A stretch of 64,000 nucleotides of DNA. It comes from Bacillus manliponensis (lineage in GTDB: Bacteria; Bacillota; Bacilli; Bacillales; Bacillaceae_G). Numbering within the stretch: position 1 is the first letter of the stretch; each line of letters starts with the position of its first letter. Made by a program: the position numbers and the translations under genes. A model generated the notes under the pieces. That model did not search any database. It was not told the DNA's origin and saw only the letters and a program-made list of their open reading frames with translations. Shown piece by piece: positions 34,552-43,263 of this stretch. The DNA lies in assembly GCF_000712595.1 (NCBI RefSeq), contig NZ_JOTN01000011.1:62001-126000 (forward strand), read 5' to 3'.

Positions 34552-35124
34552 TCACTTTACATTTTTAATCCTCTTTTCCATTTCCTTTACAGTCATTGGC
34601 CCAACAAATTTTTCCCGAACAACTCCTTTTGTATCAATAAAAAAAGAAGTTGGTATTGTGATGACTTTATATGTCGTTGTAACCGTTATATCTTTATCGA
34701 GCAAAATCGGAAACGTAATTCCCCACTCCTGTGCAAACTGTTTTACTTTCTCTTCTCCACCCGCACCTTCAGAAGCAGTATAATTCACAGCTAACACTTC
34801 TACATCACCTTTATGTTTTTGATAAAACGTCTCCATATCTGGCATTTCTTGTTTACAAGGACCACACCACGTTGCCCAAAAATTTAAAATAACTTTCTTC
34901 CCTTGTAAGTCTGATAATTTTACAGCCGTTCCATCTAATGTTGTTAACTCAAAATCAGGTGCCGCTCTACCCACTTCAATACCATTTCTCGCAATTACAT
35001 CTTTCACTTGTTCATTTTGCTGCGTGGACTTCGGAGCAACCTTGTTTTCTTTACCAAACTGTTCATATAGAGCATATCCAGTTAAACTTAATAATACGAT
35101 AATAATTGTCAATTTACGCCACAT
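34552..35124 (-). CDS. Membrane-anchored thiol-disulfide oxidoreductase (ResA/YneN-like)
   Basis: A 190-residue protein with one N-terminal signal anchor (LTIIIVLLSLTGYALYEQF, residues 4-22) and a thioredoxin-like domain facing outward. The redox site is WATWCGPCKQEMPDME, with a cis-Pro region TIPTSFFIDTKG. Family members act in cytochrome c maturation or spore cortex formation (ResA, StoA); which one is unclear. It lies next to the aconitase gene as yneN does in B. subtilis. A TTTAACTGG...-type promoter could not be picked out. Confidence 0.9.
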   Translation of the reverse strand: MWRKLTIIIVLLSLTGYALYEQFGKENKVAPKSTQQNEQVKDVIARNGIEVGRAAPDFELTTLDGTAVKLSDLQGKKVILNFWATWCGPCKQEMPDMETFYQKHKGDVEVLAVNYTASEGAGGEEKVKQFAQEWGITFPILLDKDITVTTTYKVITIPTSFFIDTKGVVREKFVGPMTVKEMEKRIKNVK

Positions 35125-35170
35125 GTAACATCAGTCCTTATCATTTATCTCCACTTGTTCAATAGTTAGC

Positions 35171-35620
35171 TTAGACGAGAACACTTGGAAATATTCCCCA
35201 CACTAACTGTTGTCCCTCTTTATATTCATAAAAAATTTGTAGTAGTGTTTCTTCAGCTTCATCCTCGAGTTCATACATCACATTACCTTGTAACACTCTC
35301 ACTTCACCTTTTTCTACATCAACCCAAACAAAATAATGGTCACTTTTCTCATTTGGATACACAATTTGGATTTCATACTGAGCTGTTGCCTTTTCTACAT
35401 CTACCCCAGCCACTTTCTTTTTCTGCTGCACAGCTTTCATAATTTGATTTACAACATCTTCACGCTCTTCCATTACCACACGTTTTAACGCCGGTTCTGC
35501 AGTATGGACATCTTCTTCAACTACTTTATTCACGACAACCGAAACCGTCCCTGTATACGACTTACAACCTGCCAACATTACAAGGGAGACTATAATCATA
35601 TAAATGTGCAGTTGTTTCAT
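35171..35620 (-). CDS. Hypothetical lipoprotein
   Basis: A 149-residue protein with a lipoprotein signal sequence ending in LAGC (Cys near residue 19). The remainder is acidic and strand-rich, with no family I recognise (for example YEIQIVYPNEKSDHYFVWVD). It probably sits on the outer face of the membrane. The ATG at 35620 follows AAGGAGTGAAAGAA; an in-frame GTG three codons upstream overlaps that site. Confidence 0.7.
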   Translation of the reverse strand: MKQLHIYMIIVSLVMLAGCKSYTGTVSVVVNKVVEEDVHTAEPALKRVVMEEREDVVNQIMKAVQQKKKVAGVDVEKATAQYEIQIVYPNEKSDHYFVWVDVEKGEVRVLQGNVMYELEDEAEETLLQIFYEYKEGQQLVWGIFPSVLV

Positions 35621-35875
35621 TTCTTTCACTCCTTCCCACTCACTGACCGTATTCTATATATATGAAGGATGTCCTTCTATTTACTCTACTTTCGGCAAAA
35701 AATTATTCTTTGTTTTATATCACTTCTTTTATTGTTTTAAAAAATTAAAAGTCCACCACCAAATACATATAGATACATTCACATTACATATATGAAGCAC
35801 AGAGAACCACTTAACAACTTAATTTTCACCTCTTTTTTTATATTTTAAAACTGTTACTGAAAATTCAGCTTGTAT

Positions 35876-36030
35876 ATAAAGTGAAACTTTACATACATAA
35901 GATTCTTCATCTCTCATTAATTACTAGCTAGACCAATCGAGCTGTCGCAAACTGATTATCTCTCACCTAAACTTTTCAGCCCTCTTAAATTTTAAAGGTG
36001 AGATTTGTACAGCCCGTTAGTGAGGATAAA
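35876..36030 (+). repeat. bcr1-like repeat, full length but diverged
   Basis: A 155-bp copy bounded by ATAAA with many substitutions; the first hairpin is nearly lost, while the internal hairpin and the CCCGTTAGTGAGGATAAA end are recognisable. The 35621-35875 stretch before it holds no visible gene. Confidence 0.75.
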
Positions 36031-36066
36031 ACAAAAGCTTGATTGGAATCCCAATCAAGCTTTTGT
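36031..36066 (-). terminator. Terminator of acnA
   Basis: The arms ACAAAAGCTTGATTGG and CCAATCAAGCTTTTGT are perfect complements directly behind the aconitase stop codon. Confidence 0.92.
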
Positions 36067-36082
36067 TTTATATTTATATCTA

Positions 36083-38806
36083 TTAGTTAGATACTTTCGA
36101 CTCTTCAATTTTCTCACGAAGAACCATTTGTAAAATACCACCGTGACGGTAGTAGTCAATTTCAACTTCACTATCAAAACGTGCTACAACTTCGAACTTT
36201 GTTTCTTTACCATCTGCGTCAGTTGCTACTACTGTAACAAGGTCACGTGGTTTTACTGTTTTATCAATTTGAATTTCAAACGACTCGTTACCAGAAAGAC
36301 CTAACGTTTCAGCACTTTCGCCATCTTTGAACTGTAATGGTAACACACCCATTAACACAAGGTTACTGCGGTGAATACGCTCGAAACTTTCCGCGATAAC
36401 TGCTTTAATACCTAAAAGATTCGTACCTTTCGCTGCCCAGTCACGAGAACTTCCCATACCGTAATCTTTTCCAGCGATAACAAGAAGTCCTGTACCATCT
36501 TCTTTATATTTCATTGCAGCATCGTAAATGGACGTTACTTCACCTGTTGGCCAGTATGTTGTGAAACCACCTTCTGTACCTGGTGCGATTTGGTTTTTAA
36601 TGCGAATGTTCGCAAACGTACCACGCATCATTACTTCATGGTTACCACGACGAGAACCATATGAGTTGAAGTCCACTGGCTGTACGCCATTTTCTAATAA
36701 ATAACGACCTGCTGGTGTATGCTTGCCGATAGAACCTGCTGGTGAAATGTGGTCTGTTGTTACAGTGTCTCCAAATTTACCGATTACACGTAAGCTAGAA
36801 AGCGGCTCTACTTCACCTGGTTCTTTTGATAAACCTTCAAAGAATGGTGGGTTTTGAATATACGTTGAGTCGTTATCCCAAGTATATAATGCCTCATTTG
36901 AAGTTTGAATTTCATTCCAGCGCTCGTTACTATTAAATACTTGCGCATATTCTTTCTTGAATAGTTCAGATGTTACAACACTTTGAACTACTTCTTCAAT
37001 TTCTTTCGCTGTTGGCCAAATATCATTAAAGTATACTGCATTGCCATCTTTATCTGTACCAATCACATCGTTTTTCAGATCAACATCAACTGTACCAGCA
37101 AGCGCATATGCCACAACAAGTGGTGGTGATGCTAAGTAGTTTGCTTTTACAAGTGGATGAATACGACCTTCAAAGTTACGGTTACCTGATAACACAGATG
37201 TTACTAATAAGTCATTGGCAGCGATTGCTTCTTCTAACTCATCCTCTAATGGACCAGAGTTTCCGATACAAGTTGTACATCCGTATCCAACTGTTTGGAA
37301 TCCTAATTGATCTAAATATGTTGTTAAACCTGATTTATCTAAGTATTCTGTTACAACTTTTGAACCTGGTGCTAATGATGTTTTTACATACCCAGGTACT
37401 TTTAGACCTTTTTCAATCGCTTTCTTCGCTACTAAACCTGCACCAATTAATACATATGGATTTGATGTATTTGTACAGCTTGTAATTGCCGCAATTGCAA
37501 TCGCACCTGTTTTCATCGTTACTTCTTTATCTTTTAATACAACTGTCACTTCTTTATCAAATTCTTGCTCGTCAAAACCAAGACCTTGTGTTCCAACCGG
37601 AGCAACAACTGCTTGACGGAATGAATCCTTCATATTTGAAAGAGGGATTAAATCTTGCGGACGTTTTGGTCCAGAAAGATTTGTTTCAATTGTATTTAGG
37701 TCGATTTCAACAAGATCTGTATAAATTGGATCTTCACTATCTGCAAAGTAGAATAGATCATTTTCTTTACAATACTCTTCAACAACGCGAACTTGCTCTT
37801 CATCTCTTCCTGTTAAACGTAAATATTCTAATGAAATTTCATCGATTGGGAAGAATCCACACGTTGCACCGTATTCTGGTGCCATGTTTGAAATTGTCGC
37901 ACGGTCAGCAAGTGGCATGCTCTTTAATCCTGCACCAAAGAACTCAACAAATTTACCAACTACACCTTTTTGACGTAATACTTGCGTTACTTTTAAAGCC
38001 ACATCTGTTGCTGTTGTACCACTTGGAAGCGTACCTGTTAATTTCACACCGATAACTTCTGGTACTGGAAAGTATGATGGTTGCCCAAGCATTCCTGCCT
38101 CTGCCTCAATACCACCAACACCCCAGCCAAGAACACCAATACCGTTAATCATTGTCGTATGGGAGTCTGTTCCTACTAAAGAATCTGGGTATGCAATTAA
38201 CTCACCTTCAGCATTTTTTGTTGCATGAACAACCGGTGCTAAATACTCAAGGTTTACTTGGTGTACGATACCTGTTGCTGGTGGAACTGCACGATAGTTA
38301 TCAAATGATTTTTGTGCCCAGCTTAAAAATTTATAACGCTCTTCATTACGTTTAAACTCTAAGTCCATGTTGAACTCAAGCGCGTCTGCTGTACCCGCTC
38401 TATCAACCTGCACAGAGTGATCAATAACAAGGTCAACTGTAATTTCTGGATTAATTTTATCAGGGTCTCCTCCCATATCAGCCATTGCTTTACGAAGTGA
38501 TGCTAAGTCAACGACAGCTGGTACCCCTGTGAAATCTTGTAAAATAACACGAGATGGTTTAAATGGAACATCGATATCTTGTACTTCAGCTGTTCCCCAC
38601 TTCGCTAAATTTGTAACATGCTCCTCTTTAATAACACGTCCGTCTACTTGACGTAGTACAGATTCAAGTAATACTTTAATAGAATAAGGAAGTTTAGATA
38701 CATTACCAACACCTGCATCTTCAAGTGCTTTTAAGCTATAGTAATGATACGTTTTCCCCTCTAATTCAAATGCTTTTCTAGACTGGAATGGATTGTGTTT
38801 TACCAT
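36083..38806 (-). CDS. acnA: Aconitate hydratase (IRP1-type)
   Basis: A 907-residue TCA-cycle enzyme converting citrate to isocitrate. The three [4Fe-4S] ligands are Cys in [16 protein letters not shown] and both Cys in [11 protein letters not shown]. Other signatures are [20 protein letters not shown] and [20 protein letters not shown]. Length and sequence match Bacillus CitB/AcnA, which also binds RNA when iron is scarce. GGGGGGAACACA precedes the ATG. The B. subtilis homologue is controlled by CcpC, CodY and catabolite repression; I could not identify those sites with confidence. Confidence 0.97.
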   Translation of the reverse strand: MVKHNPFQSRKAFELEGKTYHYYSLKALEDAGVGNVSKLPYSIKVLLESVLRQVDGRVIKEEHVTNLAKWGTAEVQDIDVPFKPSRVILQDFTGVPAVVDLASLRKAMADMGGDPDKINPEITVDLVIDHSVQVDRAGTADALEFNMDLEFKRNEERYKFLSWAQKSFDNYRAVPPATGIVHQVNLEYLAPVVHATKNAEGELIAYPDSLVGTDSHTTMINGIGVLGWGVGGIEAEAGMLGQPSYFPVPEVIGVKLTGTLPSGTTATDVALKVTQVLRQKGVVGKFVEFFGAGLKSMPLADRATISNMAPEYGATCGFFPIDEISLEYLRLTGRDEEQVRVVEEYCKENDLFYFADSEDPIYTDLVEIDLNTIETNLSGPKRPQDLIPLSNMKDSFRQAVVAPVGTQGLGFDEQEFDKEVTVVLKDKEVTMKTGAIAIAAITSCTNTSNPYVLIGAGLVAKKAIEKGLKVPGYVKTSLAPGSKVVTEYLDKSGLTTYLDQLGFQTVGYGCTTCIGNSGPLEDELEEAIAANDLLVTSVLSGNRNFEGRIHPLVKANYLASPPLVVAYALAGTVDVDLKNDVIGTDKDGNAVYFNDIWPTAKEIEEVVQSVVTSELFKKEYAQVFNSNERWNEIQTSNEALYTWDNDSTYIQNPPFFEGLSKEPGEVEPLSSLRVIGKFGDTVTTDHISPAGSIGKHTPAGRYLLENGVQPVDFNSYGSRRGNHEVMMRGTFANIRIKNQIAPGTEGGFTTYWPTGEVTSIYDAAMKYKEDGTGLLVIAGKDYGMGSSRDWAAKGTNLLGIKAVIAESFERIHRSNLVLMGVLPLQFKDGESAETLGLSGNESFEIQIDKTVKPRDLVTVVATDADGKETKFEVVARFDSEVEIDYYRHGGILQMVLREKIEESKVSN

Positions 38807-38911
38807 TGTGTTCCCCCCTGTTTAAACGCGCCTAAAATTTTCTGAATATAAAATATAGACAAATTTTTCAATACCTTACGATAATATATTATTACAACTT
38901 TCTAAATAAGT

Positions 38912-38953
38912 AAATAATAAGAAACTTATGGTTTTCTATAAGTTTCTGTTATA
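38912..38953. repeat. 42-bp palindromic element upstream of acnA
   Basis: It contains the arms AGAAACTTAT and ATAAGTTTCT and is almost identical to the element at 42017-42058 upstream of the MFS gene (only about five differences, all in the loop or edges). The rest of the 38807-39036 stretch shows no gene. Confidence 0.7.
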
Positions 38954-39036
38954 CCTATACCTTAAAACATAAAAAGCTTTATTTTCTCTCCAATAAAGTG
39001 CTATATCATGCGTACGAACAATTATATCTTCTTATT

Positions 39037-39146
39037 ATAAATGAGACTTCAATCAAGCTTTCACATAGTGTTAATCTCTTACCTAAACTTCCTCGCTTCT
39101 TTCAAATTTTAAAGTGAAAGTTTACAGCCCGTTAATGCGGGATAAA
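39037..39146 (+). repeat. bcr1-like repeat, internally deleted
   Basis: A 110-bp copy bounded by ATAAA. The first hairpin is truncated and the segment with AATCGGGC is missing, but TTAATCTCTTACCTAAACTT and the end CAGCCCGTTAATGCGGGATA are retained. Confidence 0.75.
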
Positions 39147-39270
39147 AAGAGAATCAGCAAATCTTCTCCTTCTTGTTGAATAGCTCACATCGCCTTAACA
39201 AATACTATGCATTGTACAATATTCAGCTAAAGGTTTTTCTTTAGCACGATGAAGTTAAGGGGGATATAAA

Positions 39271-39420
39271 ATGGGTAAACGAAAAGCAAATCATGCTATC
39301 CCAGGAATGAATGCGGCGGCGGCTCAAGGGCAAGGAGCTGGGTATAATGAAGAGTTTGCAAACGAACCGCTAACTGCTGCACAGCGCCAAAACAATAAAA
39401 AACGAAAAAAGAATCAATAA
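39271..39420 (+). CDS. sspO: Small acid-soluble spore protein O
   Basis: A 49-residue protein starting [20 protein letters not shown] and ending [16 protein letters not shown], matching the SspO (CotK) family of forespore minor spore proteins. AAGGGGGATATAAA precedes the ATG at 39271. Its TAA stop codon lies inside the ATAAA boundary of the bcr-like repeat at 39417, so that repeat forms the 3' end of the mRNA. In B. subtilis sspO is adjacent to sspP and citB, as here. Confidence 0.93.
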   Translation: MGKRKANHAIPGMNAAAAQGQGAGYNEEFANEPLTAAQRQNNKKRKKNQ

Positions 39421-39511
39421 AGTGAAAATCCAATCAGTTGGGGGTTCTTCATCCCCCATTGATTATTAGCCTGACCCATCAAATTTTTACAAGCTGTTAA
39501 TGCAAAATAAA
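39417..39511 (+). repeat. bcr1-like repeat, medium form, at the sspO stop codon
   Basis: A 95-bp copy bounded by ATAAA, whose first bases overlap the sspO TAA. It has the first hairpin (AATCAGTTGGGG/CCCCATTGATT) and lacks the long internal hairpin. Confidence 0.8.
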
Positions 39512-39516
39512 AAGGC

Positions 39517-39549
39517 AAAAGTCCCAAGGGAATTCCTTTTGGGACTTTT
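39517..39549 (-). terminator. Terminator of the 88-residue protein gene
   Basis: The long stem AAAAGTCCCAAGG/CCTTTTGGGACTTTT, with small bulges, lies just behind the stop codon. Confidence 0.85.
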
Positions 39550-39557
39550 ATTGTTCT

Positions 39558-39824
39558 TTATATATCAGATGATTCATCTACATGTTGTATAATGCGCTGT
39601 AAATCATCCTCATATTTTTTAAGCTGCGAGCGCTGCGTTTCTGAAGCAACTTCTAATGCATTTTGAATTTGTTCATACGCTTCTTGTACTTCCTGACGTA
39701 AATGCTTTAAATCATGTCCATAATTCGGATCATTCTTCACAATATTATCGTATGAATGCATCGCATCTACGACTCCTTGCTGAGCTGCTTGAAATGCTTG
39801 TTGTTTATCTTTATGATAAGGCAT
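39558..39824 (-). CDS. Hypothetical 88-residue helical protein
   Basis: A hydrophilic, mostly helical small protein (KQQAFQAAQQGVVDAMHSYD at the N-terminus and QLKKYEDDLQRIIQHVDES at the end) that could form a coiled coil. No family is recognised. AGGGGAAAGACA precedes the ATG, and a good terminator follows, so it is likely expressed. It lies within the sspO-sspP spore-protein cluster, which makes a sporulation role possible. Confidence 0.75.
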   Translation of the reverse strand: MPYHKDKQQAFQAAQQGVVDAMHSYDNIVKNDPNYGHDLKHLRQEVQEAYEQIQNALEVASETQRSQLKKYEDDLQRIIQHVDESSDI

Positions 39825-39935
39825 TGTCTTTCCCCTTTCTGTCTAATCCTCCCACTTATCTTTACCAGTTTTCTTCAAAACATTCTCGTATAATTTCATA
39901 AAGTTCTCTCATCCTAATAAGGAGGGGGTGCAACT

Positions 39936-40079
39936 ATGGAACACAACAACAGTAAATCCATTCGTAAAAATACACCAAAAGGGCAACCTTCTGGTCAACC
40001 AGAACCAATGAGCGGATCTCATAAAGTGAAGAATAAAAATCATTCAAGACAGAAACATCATTCTCACCATGATATGTAA
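39936..40079 (+). CDS. sspP: Small acid-soluble spore protein P
   Basis: A 47-residue basic protein with the core [20 protein letters not shown] and the ending [10 protein letters not shown], matching SspP (CotL), a forespore minor spore protein of 48 residues in B. subtilis. AAGGAGGGGGTGCAACT precedes the ATG at 39936. It is separated from sspO by the 88-residue gene on the opposite strand. Confidence 0.93.
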   Translation: MEHNNSKSIRKNTPKGQPSGQPEPMSGSHKVKNKNHSRQKHHSHHDM

Positions 40080-40107
40080 AAGGATAGTGCATATGCACTA
40101 TCCTTTT
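40078..40107 (+). terminator. Terminator of sspP
   Basis: The arms AAAAGGATAGTGCAT and ATGCACTATCCTTTT are a perfect hairpin directly at the stop codon. Confidence 0.9.
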
Positions 40108-40213
40108 ACATATCATTTCTATCTCCTCACACATTTTGTCTTCTACTCCTCACCACTTCTCTTCATATCGCATATCTTAATGATGAATTGAGATTTTACG
40201 GAGGTTTTCTGTT

Positions 40214-40603
40214 ATGGGCAAAAAGAAAGAGAAGGACTGCCTCTTTCATGTGGACGGATTTGAAGAATGGATGAATCAATTTTGCTCAGATTCATACGTA
40301 AACTCACAATACACAGATACATTTCATGTTGATTTATTTGAAACAGATGAAGAATACATTTTAGAAGCGAACATTCCTGAAGTAATTGAGAAAAATATTC
40401 TTATTACAAAATTAGAGACAGGCCTACACATTCAAATATTTTGTAACAACTCTTTTCTACAACGCACAATCTCTTTACCAACTAATATAATAGATAAGAA
40501 AATGTTGGCCTGCTTAGAGCATCATCTTCTTAACATTCACATTTCAAAAACAACGCAAGCGGATAACGAAGAAGCACAAATCTCTTTTCAAAAATCAATA
40601 TGA
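40214..40603 (+). CDS. Hsp20/alpha-crystallin-like protein, probable CotM homologue
   Basis: A 129-residue protein with an alpha-crystallin-type core at about residues 38-115: FHVDLFETDEEYILEANIPE is the typical first strand pattern, followed by HIQIFCNNSFLQRTISLP. It differs from standard Hsp20 chaperones by lacking the GxL box, as in the spore coat protein CotM. In B. subtilis cotM (130 aa) lies next to sspP, sspO and citB, and the same order is seen here, so a spore coat role is likely. Name by context and length, not by close identity. Confidence 0.7.
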   Translation: MGKKKEKDCLFHVDGFEEWMNQFCSDSYVNSQYTDTFHVDLFETDEEYILEANIPEVIEKNILITKLETGLHIQIFCNNSFLQRTISLPTNIIDKKMLACLEHHLLNIHISKTTQADNEEAQISFQKSI

Positions 40604-40605
40604 TT

Positions 40606-40638
40606 AAAAGGGCTGACGGCACATATCGTCAGCCTTTT
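40606..40638. terminator. Bidirectional terminator
   Basis: The stem AAAAGGGCTGACG/CGTCAGCCTTTT lies between the CotM-like gene and the converging MFS gene. Confidence 0.85.
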
Positions 40639-40642
40639 CTTA

Positions 40643-41875
40643 TTATATTTGTGCCTCTAATTTCTCATCTATTGTCCTTTTATTTAGCAAATTTTTTGCG
40701 ACTAGCAACAGTGGAAATGCTATTAGTGAAGACACCGCTAACAATGTAAAAATGGTAAACCCATTTTGATAGCCATAATAATCTATTAAAATACCACCAA
40801 CAAAAGGCCCTAGCACAACCCCAACTCCAGAAAATCCCATTGCCCCAAAATATGTGCCTTTCAAATGCGGAACTGCAATTTGATCAATAAATATATCTGT
40901 CATTGAAAACATTAATACTTCACCAATTGTAAATATAATGGTGCAAAGGAAAACTACTACCATTGACTGTGCAAGTCCGAACCCAAACAAACCAATGCTC
41001 ACAAATATTGTACCAACCATAATTGATACAAGTGGTGTATACTTTTTAAACATTTGAATAAGTGGGTACTGAACAATCACAACTGTAACTGCATTTAATG
41101 TTAGTGCATAAGAAAATAAAGTGATCCCATCTTCAAATAATTGAGAGTTTGCGAAATATTGAGAAATAGTTGAAGAAAACTGTGCATATCCTGCTGTACT
41201 CATAATAATACCAAGCAATACAACTAAAAAAACAGTATCTCTCCTTAAAATACGTACAGCTCCCGCAAATGTAGTCCGCTCTTTCTTATTCGTTTCTTTC
41301 TCTTCCATACGATATTTGCGAAATTGCAATATTATAACAATCATATAAAGTGCATATACAATAGCCGCTACTAAAAATGGCATGACAGACTGTGCACTCC
41401 CAATCTGCAGACCAACAAGCGGTCCAACTGCAAACCCGACATTAATTGCACCGTAACGTAGATTGAATACTAACAAGCGATTTTCTGGCTTTGTTAAATC
41501 TGACAACAGAGCACGAGACGTTGGTTCAAAGAACGAACGACACAGTCCATTTAATGCATTTAACAAAAAGAATGATGCAGTGTTTTCTGCAAAAGCAAAC
41601 CCAATAAAAACGAAAATCCATAAAGCGATAGAACCAATCATAATACGTTTTCTTCCATACCGATCTGATAAGTTCCCTCCTATGAAACTTGCAAATACAC
41701 CAATTAATGCACTCGTTCCAATAATGGCTCCCGTCACACTAGCTGATATATCTTTAACCGTCGTTAAATAAATCGCCAAAAATGGAATGCTCATCGATGT
41801 TGCAAAACGTGCAAATAATGTCCCAATGATAATACTCATCCCAATTGGATGAATTTGTTGTAACTTCCCCTTCAT
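40643..41875 (-). CDS. Major facilitator superfamily transporter
   Basis: A 410-residue protein with about 12 transmembrane helices in two sets of six. The family motif between helices 2 and 3 is GGNLSDRYGRKRIMIG (residues about 65-80), and the loop ...ISALI-type centre is charged (FRKYRMEEKETNKKERTTF). Substrate is unknown; the arrangement resembles multidrug efflux pumps of the DHA1 group. The start at 41875 follows AAGGGGAGAAA; an in-frame ATG eight codons upstream overlaps that site. A 42-bp palindromic element shared with acnA lies upstream. Confidence 0.85.
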   Translation of the reverse strand: MKGKLQQIHPIGMSIIIGTLFARFATSMSIPFLAIYLTTVKDISASVTGAIIGTSALIGVFASFIGGNLSDRYGRKRIMIGSIALWIFVFIGFAFAENTASFFLLNALNGLCRSFFEPTSRALLSDLTKPENRLLVFNLRYGAINVGFAVGPLVGLQIGSAQSVMPFLVAAIVYALYMIVIILQFRKYRMEEKETNKKERTTFAGAVRILRRDTVFLVVLLGIIMSTAGYAQFSSTISQYFANSQLFEDGITLFSYALTLNAVTVVIVQYPLIQMFKKYTPLVSIMVGTIFVSIGLFGFGLAQSMVVVFLCTIIFTIGEVLMFSMTDIFIDQIAVPHLKGTYFGAMGFSGVGVVLGPFVGGILIDYYGYQNGFTIFTLLAVSSLIAFPLLLVAKNLLNKRTIDEKLEAQI

Positions 41876-42016
41876 TTTCTCCCCTTCTTTACACAGCACG
41901 CCTGTTTAGTTTGCACCATACTACGCATCTAATTCACGCACTTATATTTAGAAAACTTATATCATTAACCTTTTTCTCCTCCCATTTCATATATTATTAC
42001 AATCATTTACAGAAAC

Positions 42017-42058
42017 AAATAATAAGAAACTTATAACTTTTTATAAGTTTCTGTTATA
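42017..42058. repeat. 42-bp palindromic element upstream of the MFS gene
   Basis: It shares the arms AGAAACTTAT and ATAAGTTTCT and the flanks AAATAATA and GTTATA with the element at 38912. Both lie 100-150 bases upstream of a minus-strand gene. Confidence 0.7.
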
Positions 42059-42073
42059 GCAATTTCAATATAT

Positions 42074-42103
42074 AAAGGGCTGATGATATATTATCAGCCC
42101 TTT
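42074..42103 (-). terminator. Terminator of the 42116 gene
   Basis: The stem AAAGGGCTGATGATA/TATCAGCCCTTT with T-rich sequence behind it on the minus strand. Confidence 0.85.
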
Positions 42104-42115
42104 CACATCTTTCTT

Positions 42116-42544
42116 TTACACATTCTCATATTGCTGCTGCGTACGAGAAACTCTTGTTAACTCCATGTTAATTCCATATGTAAATTGCAATTCTTTTAAC
42201 ACAGATTCTAATGAAATCGTTACATTATATTTCGTATTAAACTCACTTACACACGTTGCTACTTCATCATATGTGTAGCTGTATTCTCCAGAAATCAAGC
42301 TTTTCATATCAAAGCATTCATTTATACAAAGTTGAACGAGAAGTTGATCATACATGAAGATAACATCTTCTTTCTTCCAAAGTAGCTCTTTTACATACAA
42401 CCGATCAAATGATACACTTTCTCGGTTACATTCTTTTAAATGACGGGTCATGTCATGAAGCTCTCTGTATAGTTCAGAAATACTTGTATTTAAATGAATT
42501 AATTTATTTACCCCATTTTCATACAACATCGTATCAACCCCCAT
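42116..42544 (-). CDS. Hypothetical 142-residue protein
   Basis: A mostly helical soluble protein (LIHLNTSISELYRELHDMTR near the N-terminus, YNVTISLESVLKELQFTYGI near the end). No family is recognised. The start is uncertain: ATG at 42544 has AAGGAAC upstream, and ATG at 42529 has GGGGG eight bases upstream. It is bounded by a terminator. Confidence 0.65.
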   Translation of the reverse strand: MGVDTMLYENGVNKLIHLNTSISELYRELHDMTRHLKECNRESVSFDRLYVKELLWKKEDVIFMYDQLLVQLCINECFDMKSLISGEYSYTYDEVATCVSEFNTKYNVTISLESVLKELQFTYGINMELTRVSRTQQQYENV

Positions 42545-42606
42545 TATGTTCCTTTTCTTTATTATAGCAAGAAAATTCAAAAAGTCTTTCTTTTCTTACC
42601 AAATTA

Positions 42607-42701
42607 ATAAAATGGAACTTCAATCAGTAGGGTTTTCTCCATCCCCCACTGATTGTCAGCCCAATCAATCGGGCTTTTACTGGCTGTTAATGCAGGATAA
42701 A
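42607..42701 (+). repeat. bcr1-like repeat, medium form
   Basis: A 95-bp copy bounded by ATAAA, with the first hairpin and AATCGGGC segment but without the long internal hairpin. It lies immediately at the truncated end of the HAD pseudogene. Confidence 0.85.
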
Positions 42702-42707
42702 GGAAAT

Positions 42708-43199
42708 TCAAAGGCATAGTGAGATTGTATAGATTTCCATTAAATCTAGCGCACGGTCTCCAACAGCAAGATGAATATCATACTTTTCATTCATATATTG
42801 ATAGGCTTCTACTTCTGGTTTTCTTGGAAACTCATCTTCCATTCCAATAATCTCAGAAAATTACTGTAACAAACCATGATATTCTAATATGCGCTTCACT
42901 TCTTCTCTTGAATTATGCGTAACAATACAATTACTATTTGCACATTTTAAAACATCTTCAACATATGGAAAAACTTGATACTCCGATGGATGAATCGATT
43001 TTTCCCTTTTTAACATATAGTGAATTTGCCTCTGTGAAAGTTTGTAATGCTTAACGGCATGCGTTAAAGAAACCTTCGCATGTCTCATAATTTCTTCTTT
43101 ATCTATATGACTTCCAATTACTTCACTAAAAATACGTATAAAGACCGGATAACTATCTACTAACGTTCCATCAAAGTCCCAAAGTATGTTTATACTCAT
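42708..43199 (-). pseudogene. HAD-family phosphatase, nonsense mutation and lost 3' end
   Basis: One frame of 163 codons reads as a HAD hydrolase. The nucleophile motif is WDFDGTLVDS (residues 6-15), the Thr/Ser motif is IVTHNSRE and the final acidic motif is VGDRALDL. A TAA stands where a residue between LLQ and FSEIIGMED is expected, at about codon 115. After GDRALDL the frame runs into a short unrelated tail and stops next to the bcr-like repeat, so the last about 40 residues of a typical HAD cap-less domain are missing. Phosphatase activity is probably lost. GGAGGGATGGTT precedes the ATG at 43199. Confidence 0.82.
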
Positions 43200-43223
43200 A
43201 ACCATCCCTCCTCAAAAAAAGAT

Positions 43224-43251
43224 AAGGTAACATACGGTCGTATGTTACCTT
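43224..43251 (-). terminator. Terminator of the first acyl-CoA ligase gene
   Basis: The arms AAGGTAACATACG and CGTATGTTACCTT are perfect complements 12 bases behind the stop codon. A similar hairpin follows the second copy of the gene. Confidence 0.9.
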
Positions 43252-43263
43252 AGAAAAATGAAG

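Noticed and set aside
37486-38055. A 189-codon plus-strand open frame inside acnA
   Set aside because: Antisense shadow of the aconitase gene; composition is not protein-like.
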